64,000 nt of DNA from CAMDMI01 sp044379485. GTDB taxonomy: Bacteria > Bacteroidota > Bacteroidia > Cytophagales > Flexibacteraceae. The notes under the pieces are model-generated. The model ran no database searches and was not told the origin of the DNA. It saw only the letters and a program-made list of their open reading frames with translations. Where the stretch lies: the NCBI GenBank assembly GCA_044379485.1, contig JBIPOE010000001.1, positions 108,874 through 172,873 on the forward strand, given 5' to 3'. Position numbers and translations under genes: made by a program. Positions 53,590 to 61,604 of the stretch are shown here, one piece after another. The stretch's first letter is position 1. Every line of letters begins with the position of its first letter.

Positions 53590-53685
53590 ATGGGCCAATC
53601 ACCCGTCAAAAACCATATCCACCTCGTCTTCAGCACCAAATATAGGGAGCCGCTGATAGATGAGGCAATCGTAAAAACAATCTGA
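53590..53685 (+). pseudogene. 5' remnant of a second transposase copy
   Basis: MGQSPVKNHIHLVFSTKYRE, continuing PLIDEAI, matches residues 1-27 of the transposase at 52901 with two changes, then diverges (VKTI-stop). It follows the same REP leader, so leader and gene start were copied together. Confidence 0.85.
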
Positions 53686-53739
53686 CTCGTTTTAATTTGT
53701 CAGGAAATTAGCGAACTTTGAATCCTGTTTCACTTTATT

Positions 53740-53949
53740 ATGAAATTTATACTTGAAGTTAAAGACCACAAAGTTCCATTCATTTCAGAATTGCCCGGAC
53801 AGTTTTCGTATGTAAAAACAAAGCCCTTAAGTGGCGAAAAGGCGGAAGCCATTCAAAGCATTCAACAGGCAGTCTTAGAAATGAACAAGGTGAAGAAAGG
53901 CAAACGAAAGGCCCGACCGATTGAAGACCTTTTTAAAGACTCAATTTGA
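53740..53949 (+). CDS. Orphan antitoxin-like protein (69 aa)
   Basis: MKFILEVKDHKVPFISELPG, then FSYVKTKPLSGEKAEAIQSIQQAVLEMNKVKKGKRKARPIEDLFKDSI. It resembles the 68-aa antitoxin at 52333 in the D-x-K-x-x-F-x-x-E-L and FS-V-K-x-K-LS patterns. No toxin follows on its strand before the next antitoxin gene, so it appears to be unpaired. Confidence 0.55.
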   Translation: MKFILEVKDHKVPFISELPGQFSYVKTKPLSGEKAEAIQSIQQAVLEMNKVKKGKRKARPIEDLFKDSI

Positions 53950-54041
53950 AGTCTTCAATTTCCTGATTCTGGCCTGATTTTTTCGTCTTTTATCATTCAT
54001 TTTTAAATTTGGTGTAGATTTGAATTAAATAAACTCTACAA

Positions 54042-54260
54042 ATGCCAGGCAACATTCAGTTTCTTACAGACAGCAAAGGGCGAAAAAAATCAGCCCTGGT
54101 ACCCATAAAAAAATGGGAAGAAGTAAATGCCTTAAACCAACAATTACAAAGAAAGTTAGAGATTCTAACCGGGATTGCTACGGGCATTCAGGACGTTAGG
54201 GAAGCCAGAGCAATTGGTAAACCTCTTCAATCATTGTCTGATTTTTTGAATGAAAGTTAG
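54042..54260 (+). CDS. Antitoxin-like protein (72 aa) of the second ParE/RelE-type module
   Basis: MPGNIQFLTDSKGRKKSALV, PIKKWEEVNALNQQLQRKLEILTG. The opening (Q-x-L-x-D-x-x-G-x-x-K-x-x-L-V-P-x-K-x-W-E) is that of Phd/YefM-like or DUF-type small antitoxins; the helical C-terminus would bind the toxin. Its stop overlaps the start of the following toxin frame by 11 nt, so they were co-translated. Confidence 0.7.
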   Translation: MPGNIQFLTDSKGRKKSALVPIKKWEEVNALNQQLQRKLEILTGIATGIQDVREARAIGKPLQSLSDFLNES

Positions 54261-54595
54261 CATACGTGTTGCTGAAAATTTTAAGAAAGAAGCAAAGCCC
54301 CCTCCTTAAAAAATATCGATCCCTCAAAGCTGAACTTGCTGCATTAGGGCAGGATCTAGTTCAAAATCCAGGTTTGGGAACTCCTCTTGGTGCTCAGATA
54401 TTTAAAATCAGGTTGGCAATAAAAAGCAAGGGTAAAGGTGGAGGTGCCAGAGTTATAACCTATCTTGAAATTGAGTTTCTGACTGAAAACCCTGGGCAAG
54501 AAATTACTGTTGTCAATCTCATTTCAATTTATGATAAGGGAGATCTGGATACGCTTTCAGATTCTGATATTCAAAATATAATCCGGAATTTATAA
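54250..54595 (+). pseudogene. ParE/RelE-superfamily toxin frameshifted at a C5 run
   Basis: From the ATG at 54250 the frame reads MKVSIRVAENFKKEAK and then ends as PPP-stop in a run of five C (about 54288-54292). In the next frame the sequence continues as LLKKYRSLKAELAALGQDLV ... IFKIRLAIKSKGKGGGARVI ... SIYDKGDLDTLSDSDIQNII to a normal stop at 54595. Removing one C restores the whole toxin. It is therefore a one-base insertion, a sequencing error or a phase-variable tract. Confidence 0.75.
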
Positions 54596-54606
54596 TCCAA
54601 ATAACC

Positions 54607-54807
54607 TTGGCCGATATCAAAACCTTCGGCGAAATCATATTTTTAAACCAAGGCCAGCTTAGCCTTGCACATACGGAAGCCTTTATGATTTCTTCATGGA
54701 ACATCAATCAAAACTTCGATCCCCTTCCTTGGTCCTTGCCCAACATCCGCAGCCAGCCCTATGATCCGGAGCACGATCCGAAAGTCATATTTTTTATTCA
54801 AAAGTAG
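54607..54807 (+). pseudogene. Copy 4 of the PLPWSLPNIRS orphan gene (divergent 5' end)
   Basis: A TTG-started frame MADIKTFGEIIFLNQGQLSL leads to SSWNINQNFDPLPWSLPNIR, QPYDPEHDPK, then ends in unrelated sequence at 54807. The 5' part differs from the intact copy, so either this is another family member or the fragment is fused to a different beginning. Confidence 0.6.
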
Positions 54808-54884
54808 AAAAGAACTGAAAAGGCTTACAGCTTTTGGATTTTCCTACTTAGTCCTTACTTTTGACCATCTGGTATGTTCCCAAT

Positions 54885-55190
54885 ATGCAAGCACTTCCTG
54901 AAGAAATTTCAAATACGATATTAAATTATTTCCAAAATCAACCGGTTTTAAAGGCATGGTTATTTGGATCGTGGAGCCGGGGTCAGGCTACAGAAAACAG
55001 CGATATTGATTTGCTTGTCGAGCTCGATTATACCAAACCAGTAGGTCTTGAATTTATCCAAATGCAAATCGATTTGCAGCTTATACTGGGTAGAAAAGTA
55101 GATTTAGTTTCTGCAAGGGGCTTATCAAAATATATAGGGCCAATAATTGAAGCAGAAAAAAAGCTAATATATGCAAGAAAGGCTAGGTAA
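54885..55190 (+). CDS. Nucleotidyltransferase-domain antitoxin (MNT) of the HepT module
   Basis: About 101 residues from MQALPEEISNTILNYF; an earlier possible start at 54861 has no family support. LFGSWSRGQATENSDIDLLVE is the nucleotidyltransferase active site. It overlaps the HepT-like gene by 20 nt. MntA-type enzymes polyadenylylate a tyrosine of HepT to silence it, and the target tyrosine region is present in the partner. Confidence 0.85.
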   Translation: MQALPEEISNTILNYFQNQPVLKAWLFGSWSRGQATENSDIDLLVELDYTKPVGLEFIQMQIDLQLILGRKVDLVSARGLSKYIGPIIEAEKKLIYARKAR

Positions 55191-55638
55191 CAGGAGCCGG
55201 CTTCAACACATGTTGGATGCCATTTCAGAAATTGAGGTTTACACAAAAGGTGTTGATAAAGAAACGTTTGTAAATCATTCCATGATGTTCAACGCTACTT
55301 TACATCAGCTTGAAATTATAGGTGAGGCGGCAAACCACATTTCAGAAGATGTTCAGATGGCCAATCCAGAAATTCTATGGGCAAGAATAATCGCCCTTCG
55401 AAATCTGGTAATCCATGAATATTTCGGAATTGACGACAATTCTATTTGGAGCATTCTTCAGATCAACCTTCCTGAATTCCCGCTGTCATCCATTGCACAT
55501 CTCCATTGCCATATCTGCCCGCTGCCCCAAGAGAATCAGCATGATCTACAATGCCTTCCCTTACAACGGTTATGGTTTCAAATCCCCTGTGTGGGTGGCC
55601 GGGAAAGCCTGGCACTTGTTTGCCATGGTACATTCTAA
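55171..55638 (+). CDS. HepT-like (DUF86) HEPN toxin with foreign C-terminus
   Basis: The 155-residue frame begins MQERLGNRSRLQHMLDAISE; RNLVIHEYFGID carries the HEPN RNase motif (R77, H82) with Y84, the residue modified in MntA/HepT systems. Similarity ends at about LQINLPEF (residue 103). The last 50 residues are the antisense of a pirin gene, so the native end of about ten residues is lost and a long tail gained. Whether it is active is open. Confidence 0.75.
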   Translation: MQERLGNRSRLQHMLDAISEIEVYTKGVDKETFVNHSMMFNATLHQLEIIGEAANHISEDVQMANPEILWARIIALRNLVIHEYFGIDDNSIWSILQINLPEFPLSSIAHLHCHICPLPQENQHDLQCLPLQRLWFQIPCVGGRESLALVCHGTF

Positions 55639-55939
55639 ACCCATCCTTTATAATAAAATCATCTCCCAACTGCCGGCCATTTAAAAATGGTTTTTCAGGC
55701 CCCATTACATCGTTTCCTTTTGGAAATTTATCTTCATGGTGCACACAAAAAAGAAATGGGTCAGCGGTTTCCCACTGAAAACCCATGGGTTGCAGGTTTG
55801 TAATATTGGAAACAGGTGCCATTTCAGATGGTGAATTTTGATTAGAAGCCGATCGGCCTAAAACGGGTGCTGCAAAAAAAGAGGCTATGCTGAGACCAAG
55901 TTTTTCAAGAAAAGTTTTTCGTGGAAGAGTTGAAGCCAT
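55463..55939 (-). pseudogene. Truncated pirin-family protein
   Basis: The N-terminal 150 residues of an exported pirin: a signal-like start MASTLPRKTFLEKLGLSIAS, then DPFLFCVHHEDKFPKGN, FPGHPHRGFETITVVREGIVDHADSLG and GDVQWMTAGI. The cupin then stops within QEG-stop where HSE should follow, and the rest of the gene (C-terminal cupin half) is gone. The cut joins the 3' end of the HepT gene. Confidence 0.85.
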
Positions 55940-56255
55940 AGTGATGATTGTTTTTCAATTAAACCCTAAATTAGAAAGCAAATATATGCCAAATTGTTTC
56001 CTACTGATTACCTTTTGTGGGATTTAGAAAAAGGTGGAATACCCTTAAATTTCTCTCCGGATTGAAAGGCAAACAAGCATTTTTATTGAAAAGTACTTTA
56101 GTTTTTTGGGCTGAGGGAAAAGTAAAAGGTGCTATAGTTTTAGAAATCAACTTTTGGAATTGGGGTTTAAAATTTCAATTTATAGAAGGAAATATTTTTA
56201 TGTAACCATGGTGTGATTCGTGGGACATGAATCCAGGAAGAGATCCATTATTGTC
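55940..56255. other. Intergenic stretch without gene
   Basis: AT-rich sequence between the pirin fragment and the inverted repeat at 56256. No frame is convincing and no RNA gene was recognised. Confidence 0.5.
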
Positions 56256-56305
56256 AATAGTGGCTGGAAGCATCACAATAAGCCGAACGAGGCACAGCCT
56301 CGCCC
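56256..56305 (+). repeat. Left copy of 50-bp inverted repeat
   Basis: The 50-nt sequence is the reverse complement of 58888-58937 with 2 mismatches. It contains the small palindrome CGAGGCACAGCCTCG. CCTCGCCCGATGG at its right edge recurs at about 59077-59089. The two copies enclose two secreted-protein genes. Confidence 0.75.
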
Positions 56306-56401
56306 GATGGAAGTCTTTCTTTTAAAGCAAATTTGCTGCAATTTTTGGTGTATTGGGTTGCAGTATATTTCTTTACACCCTCATTCCATCAAAAAATCAC
56401 C

Positions 56402-56884
56402 ATGCGAATCTTTCTTCTCAGCTCTGCTTTTTCTTCTTTACTGATGTTTTCCGGACATGCCCAAAGCATCGAGCGGATCCAGTTTTCGGGACTGGCTTCA
56501 GACAACAACAATTTCCAACCGGTGGCAGGTTCGCCCTTTGGTACGTATATGAGTGGCGGCGCCGGTTCGCTGACGGTAGCTTCCGAATATGGAAAAAGCA
56601 CCTACGCACCTTTGCAGGTAAAAACAATGGACCGGCCAACGGTAGATGTATCGGTTTACCCCAACCCCAGTTCCGATGAGGTTTTTATCGACTGGAAATC
56701 GGGTGATCCAACCGGACAATTTCTGGTTTTACTGGATGCCAATGGGAAGGAGGTAAGAAAAGAGCAGGTAAAATCCAGCCAAATGCGCCTGATGCTAAAA
56801 GATGTAGCAGCCGGTATGTACACACTGCAAATAAGCAAGGGCCTTCAAAAACTCGGTTCCTATAAAATCATAAAAACCAAATAA
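56402..56884 (+). CDS. Small secreted protein with T9SS sorting domain
   Basis: 160 residues from MRIFLLSSAFSSLLMFSGHA, the signal peptide. A short Gly/Ser-rich middle (GTYMSGGAGSLTVASEYG) leads to a type A T9SS domain (VDVSVYPNPSSDEVFIDWKS ... AAGMYTLQISKG). No other domain is present. It is 31 nt upstream of the FISUMP gene, so the two are probably one operon. Confidence 0.8.
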   Translation: MRIFLLSSAFSSLLMFSGHAQSIERIQFSGLASDNNNFQPVAGSPFGTYMSGGAGSLTVASEYGKSTYAPLQVKTMDRPTVDVSVYPNPSSDEVFIDWKSGDPTGQFLVLLDANGKEVRKEQVKSSQMRLMLKDVAAGMYTLQISKGLQKLGSYKIIKTK

Positions 56885-56915
56885 TTCCTTTTAAAAATTC
56901 AATCAAATCAATCAT

Positions 56916-58823
56916 ATGAAATTCATTTACTTTCTATTTCTAGTAACAATTCTAAGCAGCGCTGTCTTGGCGCAAAGCAACATACCGCAGGTGGTGAGCT
57001 TTTCGGCTGTGGTACGCGATGCCAACAACCAGCCATTGGCCAATACCCCGGTGAGCATCCGGCTGACCTTTAAAAAAGGAGGTTCTTCCGGTCCATTGGT
57101 ATATTGTGCCCTGCACCAGGATGTGAGTAATGCGAATGGCTTCATCAGTTTGCAGTTGAACCGGAATGTGTTGGGCACAGGCTGCAACGGCGCACCGAGC
57201 ACCACCTTTGAAACCATACCTTGGAAAGAAGGCGGCTTCTGGATGGAGGTAGAGTACCAGACAGTACCGAACACACCCTTTACCAGTCTGGGCCAACTGG
57301 AACTGGCCAGCAGTTTTTATGCCTTTGCGGCGGGGAGTGCAGAAGAAATAAAAGGAGTAAATCTCCAAGGCGCACAGAATGGCTACGTTCTGGCTTACAA
57401 CCAGAGCACCGGCAAATGGGAGCCAACTCCAGCCACAGCAGGACCTCAGGGACCAATTGGCCCGATAGGCCCACAAGGACCTCAAGGAACACAGGGAGTT
57501 GCCGGCCCGGCTGGCACGCAGGGAACTGCAGGTGCCACAGGACCACAGGGTGCTCAAGGCCCTGCAGGTGTAGCGGGTCTAAATGGAAAAACAATATTGA
57601 GCGGCACTGCCAACCCAACAGCAGGCCTTGGGACTATTGGCGACTTTTACTTAAACACCAGCACCAATACCCTCTTTGGCCCTAAAACCTCAGGAACCTG
57701 GCCGGCTACAGGAACTTCGCTTACCGGCCCTGCTGGCCCAGGTTATAGCAATGGCACAACTACCAACCAGATTATGTACTGGAACGGCACCGCATGGACG
57801 ACGCTGAACCCGGGCAGCAACGGGCAGACACTTACACTTTGTAATGGCATACTTACCTGGACTACAGGTGGTATTTGCCCTGCGAGCCTTGCGACTTTAA
57901 CAACCACGACAGTTTCCTCCATTACCTCAACGACAGCCAGCAGCGGCGGCAATATTACCAATGACGGCGGCGGTGCAGTTACAGCCAGAGGCGTTGTTTG
58001 GAGCACAAGCCAGAACCCAACAATAGCATTAACAACCAAAACAAACAATGGTACAGGTACTGGCAGTTTTACGAGCAACCTAACTGGCCTGAGCCCGAAT
58101 ACAGTGTATTATGTACGATCTTATGCGACCAATTCTGCGGGCACGGCTTATGGCAACCAACAAATATTGACCACGGCTTCATCATCCAATCCAGTGGATG
58201 TAGACGGCAACGTGTACACCACAGTAACGATTGGTACGCAGATTTGGATGAAAGAAAACCTGAAAGTGAGTAAATATCGGAATGGAAATGCGATACCAAC
58301 GAATCTTTCGGATGCGGGCTGGGCTTCAACTACTAGTGGTGCCTATGCGATATACAACAACGATGCAGCCAACAATACGACTTATGGTAAGTTATATAAT
58401 TGGTATGCAGTTGTTGACAGCCGAAACCTGTGCCCTGTTGGCTGGCATGTACCTACTGACCATGATTGGCAGCTACTAACAAAATTCATTGACTCCAATG
58501 CAGACACTTTAAGTTCTATTTCAAATGTTGCAGGGGGAAAGTTAAAGTCAATCGGTACATTTAATGCAGGAACTGGATTGTGGAGCAGTCCCAATATTAA
58601 TGCAACAAATGAGTTTGGCTTCTTTGCTTTACCAGGCGGAAATAAAGGGTTTTTAGGAAATTCTGAATACATAACCATAAGAGGATGTTGGTGGACAGCA
58701 TCTCCAGGAATCTCATCAGCAGTTGCAACCAATCGATGTATTCAACATGATTTTTCTTGGATCAGCAGGGATAAAAATGCTAATAAACCATATGGCTTCT
58801 CCGTTCGTTGTATAAAAGACTAA
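56916..58823 (+). CDS. Secreted FISUMP-domain protein with collagen-like repeat
   Basis: A 635-residue protein with a signal peptide (VLAQS). An N-terminal tail-fibre/adhesin-like region (to about 155) is followed by a collagen-like G-P-Q/G-x-x stretch (about 175-230), a linker, a fibronectin-like module (about 320-420, TARGVVWSTSQNPTIAL) and a C-terminal FISUMP domain (about 425-635, IWMKENLKVSKYRNGNAI ... YGFSVRCIKD). The FISUMP domain is common in surface proteins of Bacteroidota and Fibrobacter. Adhesion is a likely role. No T9SS domain is visible on it. Confidence 0.87.
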   Translation: MKFIYFLFLVTILSSAVLAQSNIPQVVSFSAVVRDANNQPLANTPVSIRLTFKKGGSSGPLVYCALHQDVSNANGFISLQLNRNVLGTGCNGAPSTTFETIPWKEGGFWMEVEYQTVPNTPFTSLGQLELASSFYAFAAGSAEEIKGVNLQGAQNGYVLAYNQSTGKWEPTPATAGPQGPIGPIGPQGPQGTQGVAGPAGTQGTAGATGPQGAQGPAGVAGLNGKTILSGTANPTAGLGTIGDFYLNTSTNTLFGPKTSGTWPATGTSLTGPAGPGYSNGTTTNQIMYWNGTAWTTLNPGSNGQTLTLCNGILTWTTGGICPASLATLTTTTVSSITSTTASSGGNITNDGGGAVTARGVVWSTSQNPTIALTTKTNNGTGTGSFTSNLTGLSPNTVYYVRSYATNSAGTAYGNQQILTTASSSNPVDVDGNVYTTVTIGTQIWMKENLKVSKYRNGNAIPTNLSDAGWASTTSGAYAIYNNDAANNTTYGKLYNWYAVVDSRNLCPVGWHVPTDHDWQLLTKFIDSNADTLSSISNVAGGKLKSIGTFNAGTGLWSSPNINATNEFGFFALPGGNKGFLGNSEYITIRGCWWTASPGISSAVATNRCIQHDFSWISRDKNANKPYGFSVRCIKD

Positions 58824-58887
58824 CCCATGTTGGGTGTAGACTACGGTCTACGTCCGTGCATTGGCAAAACTTAGCTTTCCACCAATT

Positions 58888-58937
58888 GGGCGAGGCTGTG
58901 CCTCGTTCGGCTTATTGTGAGGCTTCCAGGCACTATT
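58888..58937 (-). repeat. Right copy of 50-bp inverted repeat
   Basis: Reverse complement of 56256-56305 with two mismatches; 2.6 kb separate the copies. It directly follows the FISUMP gene and a small hairpin (TAGACTACGGTCTA). Confidence 0.75.
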
Positions 58938-59538
58938 TACCATAATTGGGCTATGGTTTATTGGATTGTCCTAATTCTGAATTCGACATTGGCACTCAGT
59001 CCTAAAAATCCTTATTATTATATAAGTACGAAGGAATTTGGCAATATTCCAGAAAATAATAAGAACGAGTTAGAACCTCGCCCGATGGGGTATTTTCATT
59101 TGGCTAACCAAAAAAGCAGGGCTTTTTAAAATCCCTTCTTTTCAGCAACCATTTAAAAAATCGGTAAGAATTTTTTTGTAAGAATCTCTTTTTCCACTGT
59201 TTTTTTATTTCAAGCTGTCATAAAAAGAAATCCAAAAGGAGAATTCTTACAAGTCTGCTTTAAGGGCATTCAATTTTTCCAGATGTGAGTGTTCGCTTGC
59301 GGCACTCATGACTTTTAATAAGTTTCCCTGGCCTTTGTTGGTGTTTCCGCCGCAGCGGACAAGTTCCACCAACAAAAACTCCATTGTTATACCAAATTGG
59401 TTTTACAGGAAACCTTTGCCAAAGGTTGTTGGTCAACCTTTGCGCCTTTGGCGTAAAGACGCAACAACGGCGAACCAAAGTGAACAATAACCTTTATTTG
59501 GCCATCCGGTTAACACACTTTCGGTCATTTCTATAAAT
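58938..59538. other. Intergenic stretch with small hairpins, no gene
   Basis: Contains CCTCGCCCGATGG at about 59077-59089 (third trace of the 50-bp repeat), GTTGGTG...CACCAAC near 59340 and AACCTTTGCCAAAGGTT near 59413. Frames on either strand are short and of poor coding character. Confidence 0.5.
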
Positions 59539-59550
59539 TTGTGCCTACGC

Positions 59551-60396
59551 ATGTGGCTTAAAAAGGGTTTTGATTTTTTTCTGTTTTCCGGTTTTTACAT
59601 CTCCCTGGGCGCTGTGCTCATGTGCATGGGCAGCACTTCCTTTCTGGCTCAGCATTTGCCCGATCTGCATTTTTTAGCCTTTGTTTTCTTCTCCACCATG
59701 TGTAGCTACAACCTGCATTGGTTTTTCAGTGTGCAGGCCTCCGACCAAAGAAATCGTGTCCTTTGGACGCAGCAATACAGGTTTGTTCACCTTTTTCTTT
59801 TTATCGGAGGTCTGTTTGGGGCCTGTTTTTTCGGACTTTTCCTGCTCGATTTCTGGCCATGGATTGGCCTTGCCGGTATGGTAAGCTTTCTGTACACGGC
59901 ACCAAAAATCCCTTTTCCCTGGTTCCGGCGACTGAAGAAAATTGCCTATGGCAAAACCATCTATCTGGCCGCAGTTTGGTTGTATGTTACCTGTATTCTG
60001 CCCATTGTGGTTTCCTCCATTCCCTGGAGTTCCGATTTTATCTGGTTCATTATGAGTCGGTTTTTTCTCATGTATGCCAATTGCATTTTGTTTGACCTGA
60101 GGGATAGAGAAGCCGATATAAAGGATGGCATCAGGAGCATGGTTACCAGTTTGAATCAAAGAGGAATAGGTATTTTGTTTGCATGCAGCATTTTCCTTTT
60201 TATACTTTTCAGTTTGATGGCCAAAAGCGACCAAAATCAATGGCATGAAATCGCTGTTTTGATTTTTCCCGGAATCCTTTTGGCTGGTTTGTACAAATAC
60301 TTCAAACAAAACCAATCAGACTACGCCTATTATTTCCTCCTGGACGGCCTGCTTATTTTATCGCCTGTTATGCTTTTGGTTCTGAGATTTGTTTGA
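59551..60396 (+). CDS. UbiA-like prenyltransferase family membrane protein
   Basis: 281 residues from MWLKKGFDFFLFSGFYISLG; a TTG 4 codons earlier is possible. About eight or nine transmembrane helices. One loop has NCILFDLRDREADIKDGIRS, reminiscent of the second Asp-rich motif of UbiA enzymes. The first Asp-rich motif (NDxxDxxxD) is not clear, since the equivalent loop reads YNLHWFFSVQASDQRNR. An aromatic-ring prenyltransferase is therefore not certain. It stands alone. Confidence 0.65.
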   Translation: MWLKKGFDFFLFSGFYISLGAVLMCMGSTSFLAQHLPDLHFLAFVFFSTMCSYNLHWFFSVQASDQRNRVLWTQQYRFVHLFLFIGGLFGACFFGLFLLDFWPWIGLAGMVSFLYTAPKIPFPWFRRLKKIAYGKTIYLAAVWLYVTCILPIVVSSIPWSSDFIWFIMSRFFLMYANCILFDLRDREADIKDGIRSMVTSLNQRGIGILFACSIFLFILFSLMAKSDQNQWHEIAVLIFPGILLAGLYKYFKQNQSDYAYYFLLDGLLILSPVMLLVLRFV

Positions 60397-60632
60397 TTGA
60401 TCTGGTGGGCAAGTCAAATATCAATCTGGTTTTTAATATAATCCTACCTAAGCCATAAAGGCAATCCTATGAGATTTTTGTAAAAAACAATGTAGTTGAT
60501 TTTGTTGGGGCAAGTCCTCTAAAATCGGGATACACTCCACCATTTAAACTAGTCAGAAGAGCTTTTTATTAACTCATAAGACAGAGCTTTTTTTATATAC
60601 ACTTACAAAAAAATGAAATTGCCCCTTAAGTT

Positions 60633-60974
60633 TTATTCAAGGTCCAGGTGAAGTTGGATTGCTTTTTTTATCTCAGGGGAAAAACTGGCAGGTAGCTTTC
60701 CGATCTTTTTCACAAGTCTTTGCTTGTCTAATGTCCGGATCTGATCGGCTTTTGCTTTTGAGTCTTTAGGGAGATTTGCAACTCCTTTGGGAATGAAAAC
60801 CTCGAAATCGGCAACAAATGTAGTATTTGATGTTATAGGCAATACACTTACAATGGCGTTGAACTTATTGTTCTGGTTATTTGAAACCACCAGTACTGGT
60901 CTTGTTTTTTGAATTTCAGAACCAACCGTTGGGTCAAGGGCTGCCAGCCAAATTTCCAGGCGTTTAATATTCAT
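60633..60974 (-). CDS. mazF: MazF/PemK-type toxin
   Basis: The 113-residue protein has the MazF start IWLAALDPTVGSEIQKTRPVLVVSNN, a middle AIVSVLPITS and the C-terminal KADQIRTLDKQRL. MazF enzymes cut mRNA at short sites when free of antitoxin. The antitoxin gene precedes it and overlaps by 11 nt. It is intact, unlike most other toxins in this window. Confidence 0.9.
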   Translation of the reverse strand: MNIKRLEIWLAALDPTVGSEIQKTRPVLVVSNNQNNKFNAIVSVLPITSNTTFVADFEVFIPKGVANLPKDSKAKADQIRTLDKQRLVKKIGKLPASFSPEIKKAIQLHLDLE

Positions 60975-61182
60975 TTTCCCAGCCTTGAAGATCTATGGCT
61001 TGAAATTCCTTTGAAAGTTCCTGGTTTTCAATTGAGGCCATCTTGTACTGCTTATCCAGTGATTGGCTGTTTTTACCTCCTTTTTCAGTTGCTATAATTT
61101 CAAGTTCCTTTCCTACCATTTCAGCTGGTATTTCAAAATCGACCCGGCGAGAGGTGGATATAATGGTTGTTCGTAGTGTCAT
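60964..61182 (-). CDS. Antitoxin of the MazF-type module
   Basis: 72 residues from MTLRTTIISTSRRVDFEIPA; an ATG six codons earlier is possible. Short beta-rich N-terminus (DFEIPAEMVGKELEIIATE) and a flexible acidic C-terminus that would wrap the toxin. It precedes MazF and overlaps it, as antitoxin genes usually do. Confidence 0.75.
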   Translation of the reverse strand: MTLRTTIISTSRRVDFEIPAEMVGKELEIIATEKGGKNSQSLDKQYKMASIENQELSKEFQAIDLQGWENEY

Positions 61183-61313
61183 GGTTTTATGTATATTCAA
61201 AGGTAGTAGTTTTCGTGAGATATTAAATCAACCTTTTTAGGCGTAATTATCTTAATCAGAACTTAGAAGGCCGTATAGGTTTTTTCTCATTTTCATGCCT
61301 TGACCAATAATCC

Positions 61314-61604
61314 CTACTTAATCCGCCACCACTTTTTTTGCAGGTTGAGAAAGAACCGAAACTGGCCAAACAGACTGCCGACCACCAAAAGCATAACCTG
61401 ATAGACAGGCAATATCAAAATAATTCGCAGGGGAACCCGTATCCAGGGATTGAGTTCGTCTGTAATACCGATCATGGTTAAAACCGGTTTGGCCACCCAA
61501 AGTGAGGCGGAACCAGTGATGGCAAATACAATGAAGACCACCACCATTTGAAAATTGCTGGTGATGCCCCATTTCAGTTTCAGTCGGTCCAGGTAATTGC
61601 TCAT
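61314..61604 (-). CDS. DUF6787-like small inner-membrane protein
   Basis: 96 residues with two or three membrane segments (FQMVVVFIVFAITGSASLWV, PLRIILILPVYQVMLLVVGSLFG), ending FRFFLNLQKKWWRIK. The family is found next to mltG in many Bacteroidota; its function is unknown. It starts on the last base of the mltG stop (1-nt overlap). Confidence 0.75.
   Translation of the reverse strand: MSNYLDRLKLKWGITSNFQMVVVFIVFAITGSASLWVAKPVLTMIGITDELNPWIRVPLRIILILPVYQVMLLVVGSLFGQFRFFLNLQKKWWRIK

Noticed and set aside
50268..54807. Integron cassette array
   Set aside because: No integron integrase, no attC-like folded sites at regular gene ends, and genes lie on both strands.
56952..57557. Long minus-strand frame opposite the collagen-like repeat
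   Set aside because: The open frame is caused by the biased G-x-y codons of the FISUMP gene on the other strand; its own product is Cys/Arg rich and resembles nothing.
59260..59487. Minus-strand frame of 75 codons between the inverted repeat and the UbiA-like gene
   Set aside because: It runs through small hairpins and has random-looking composition with several cysteines.
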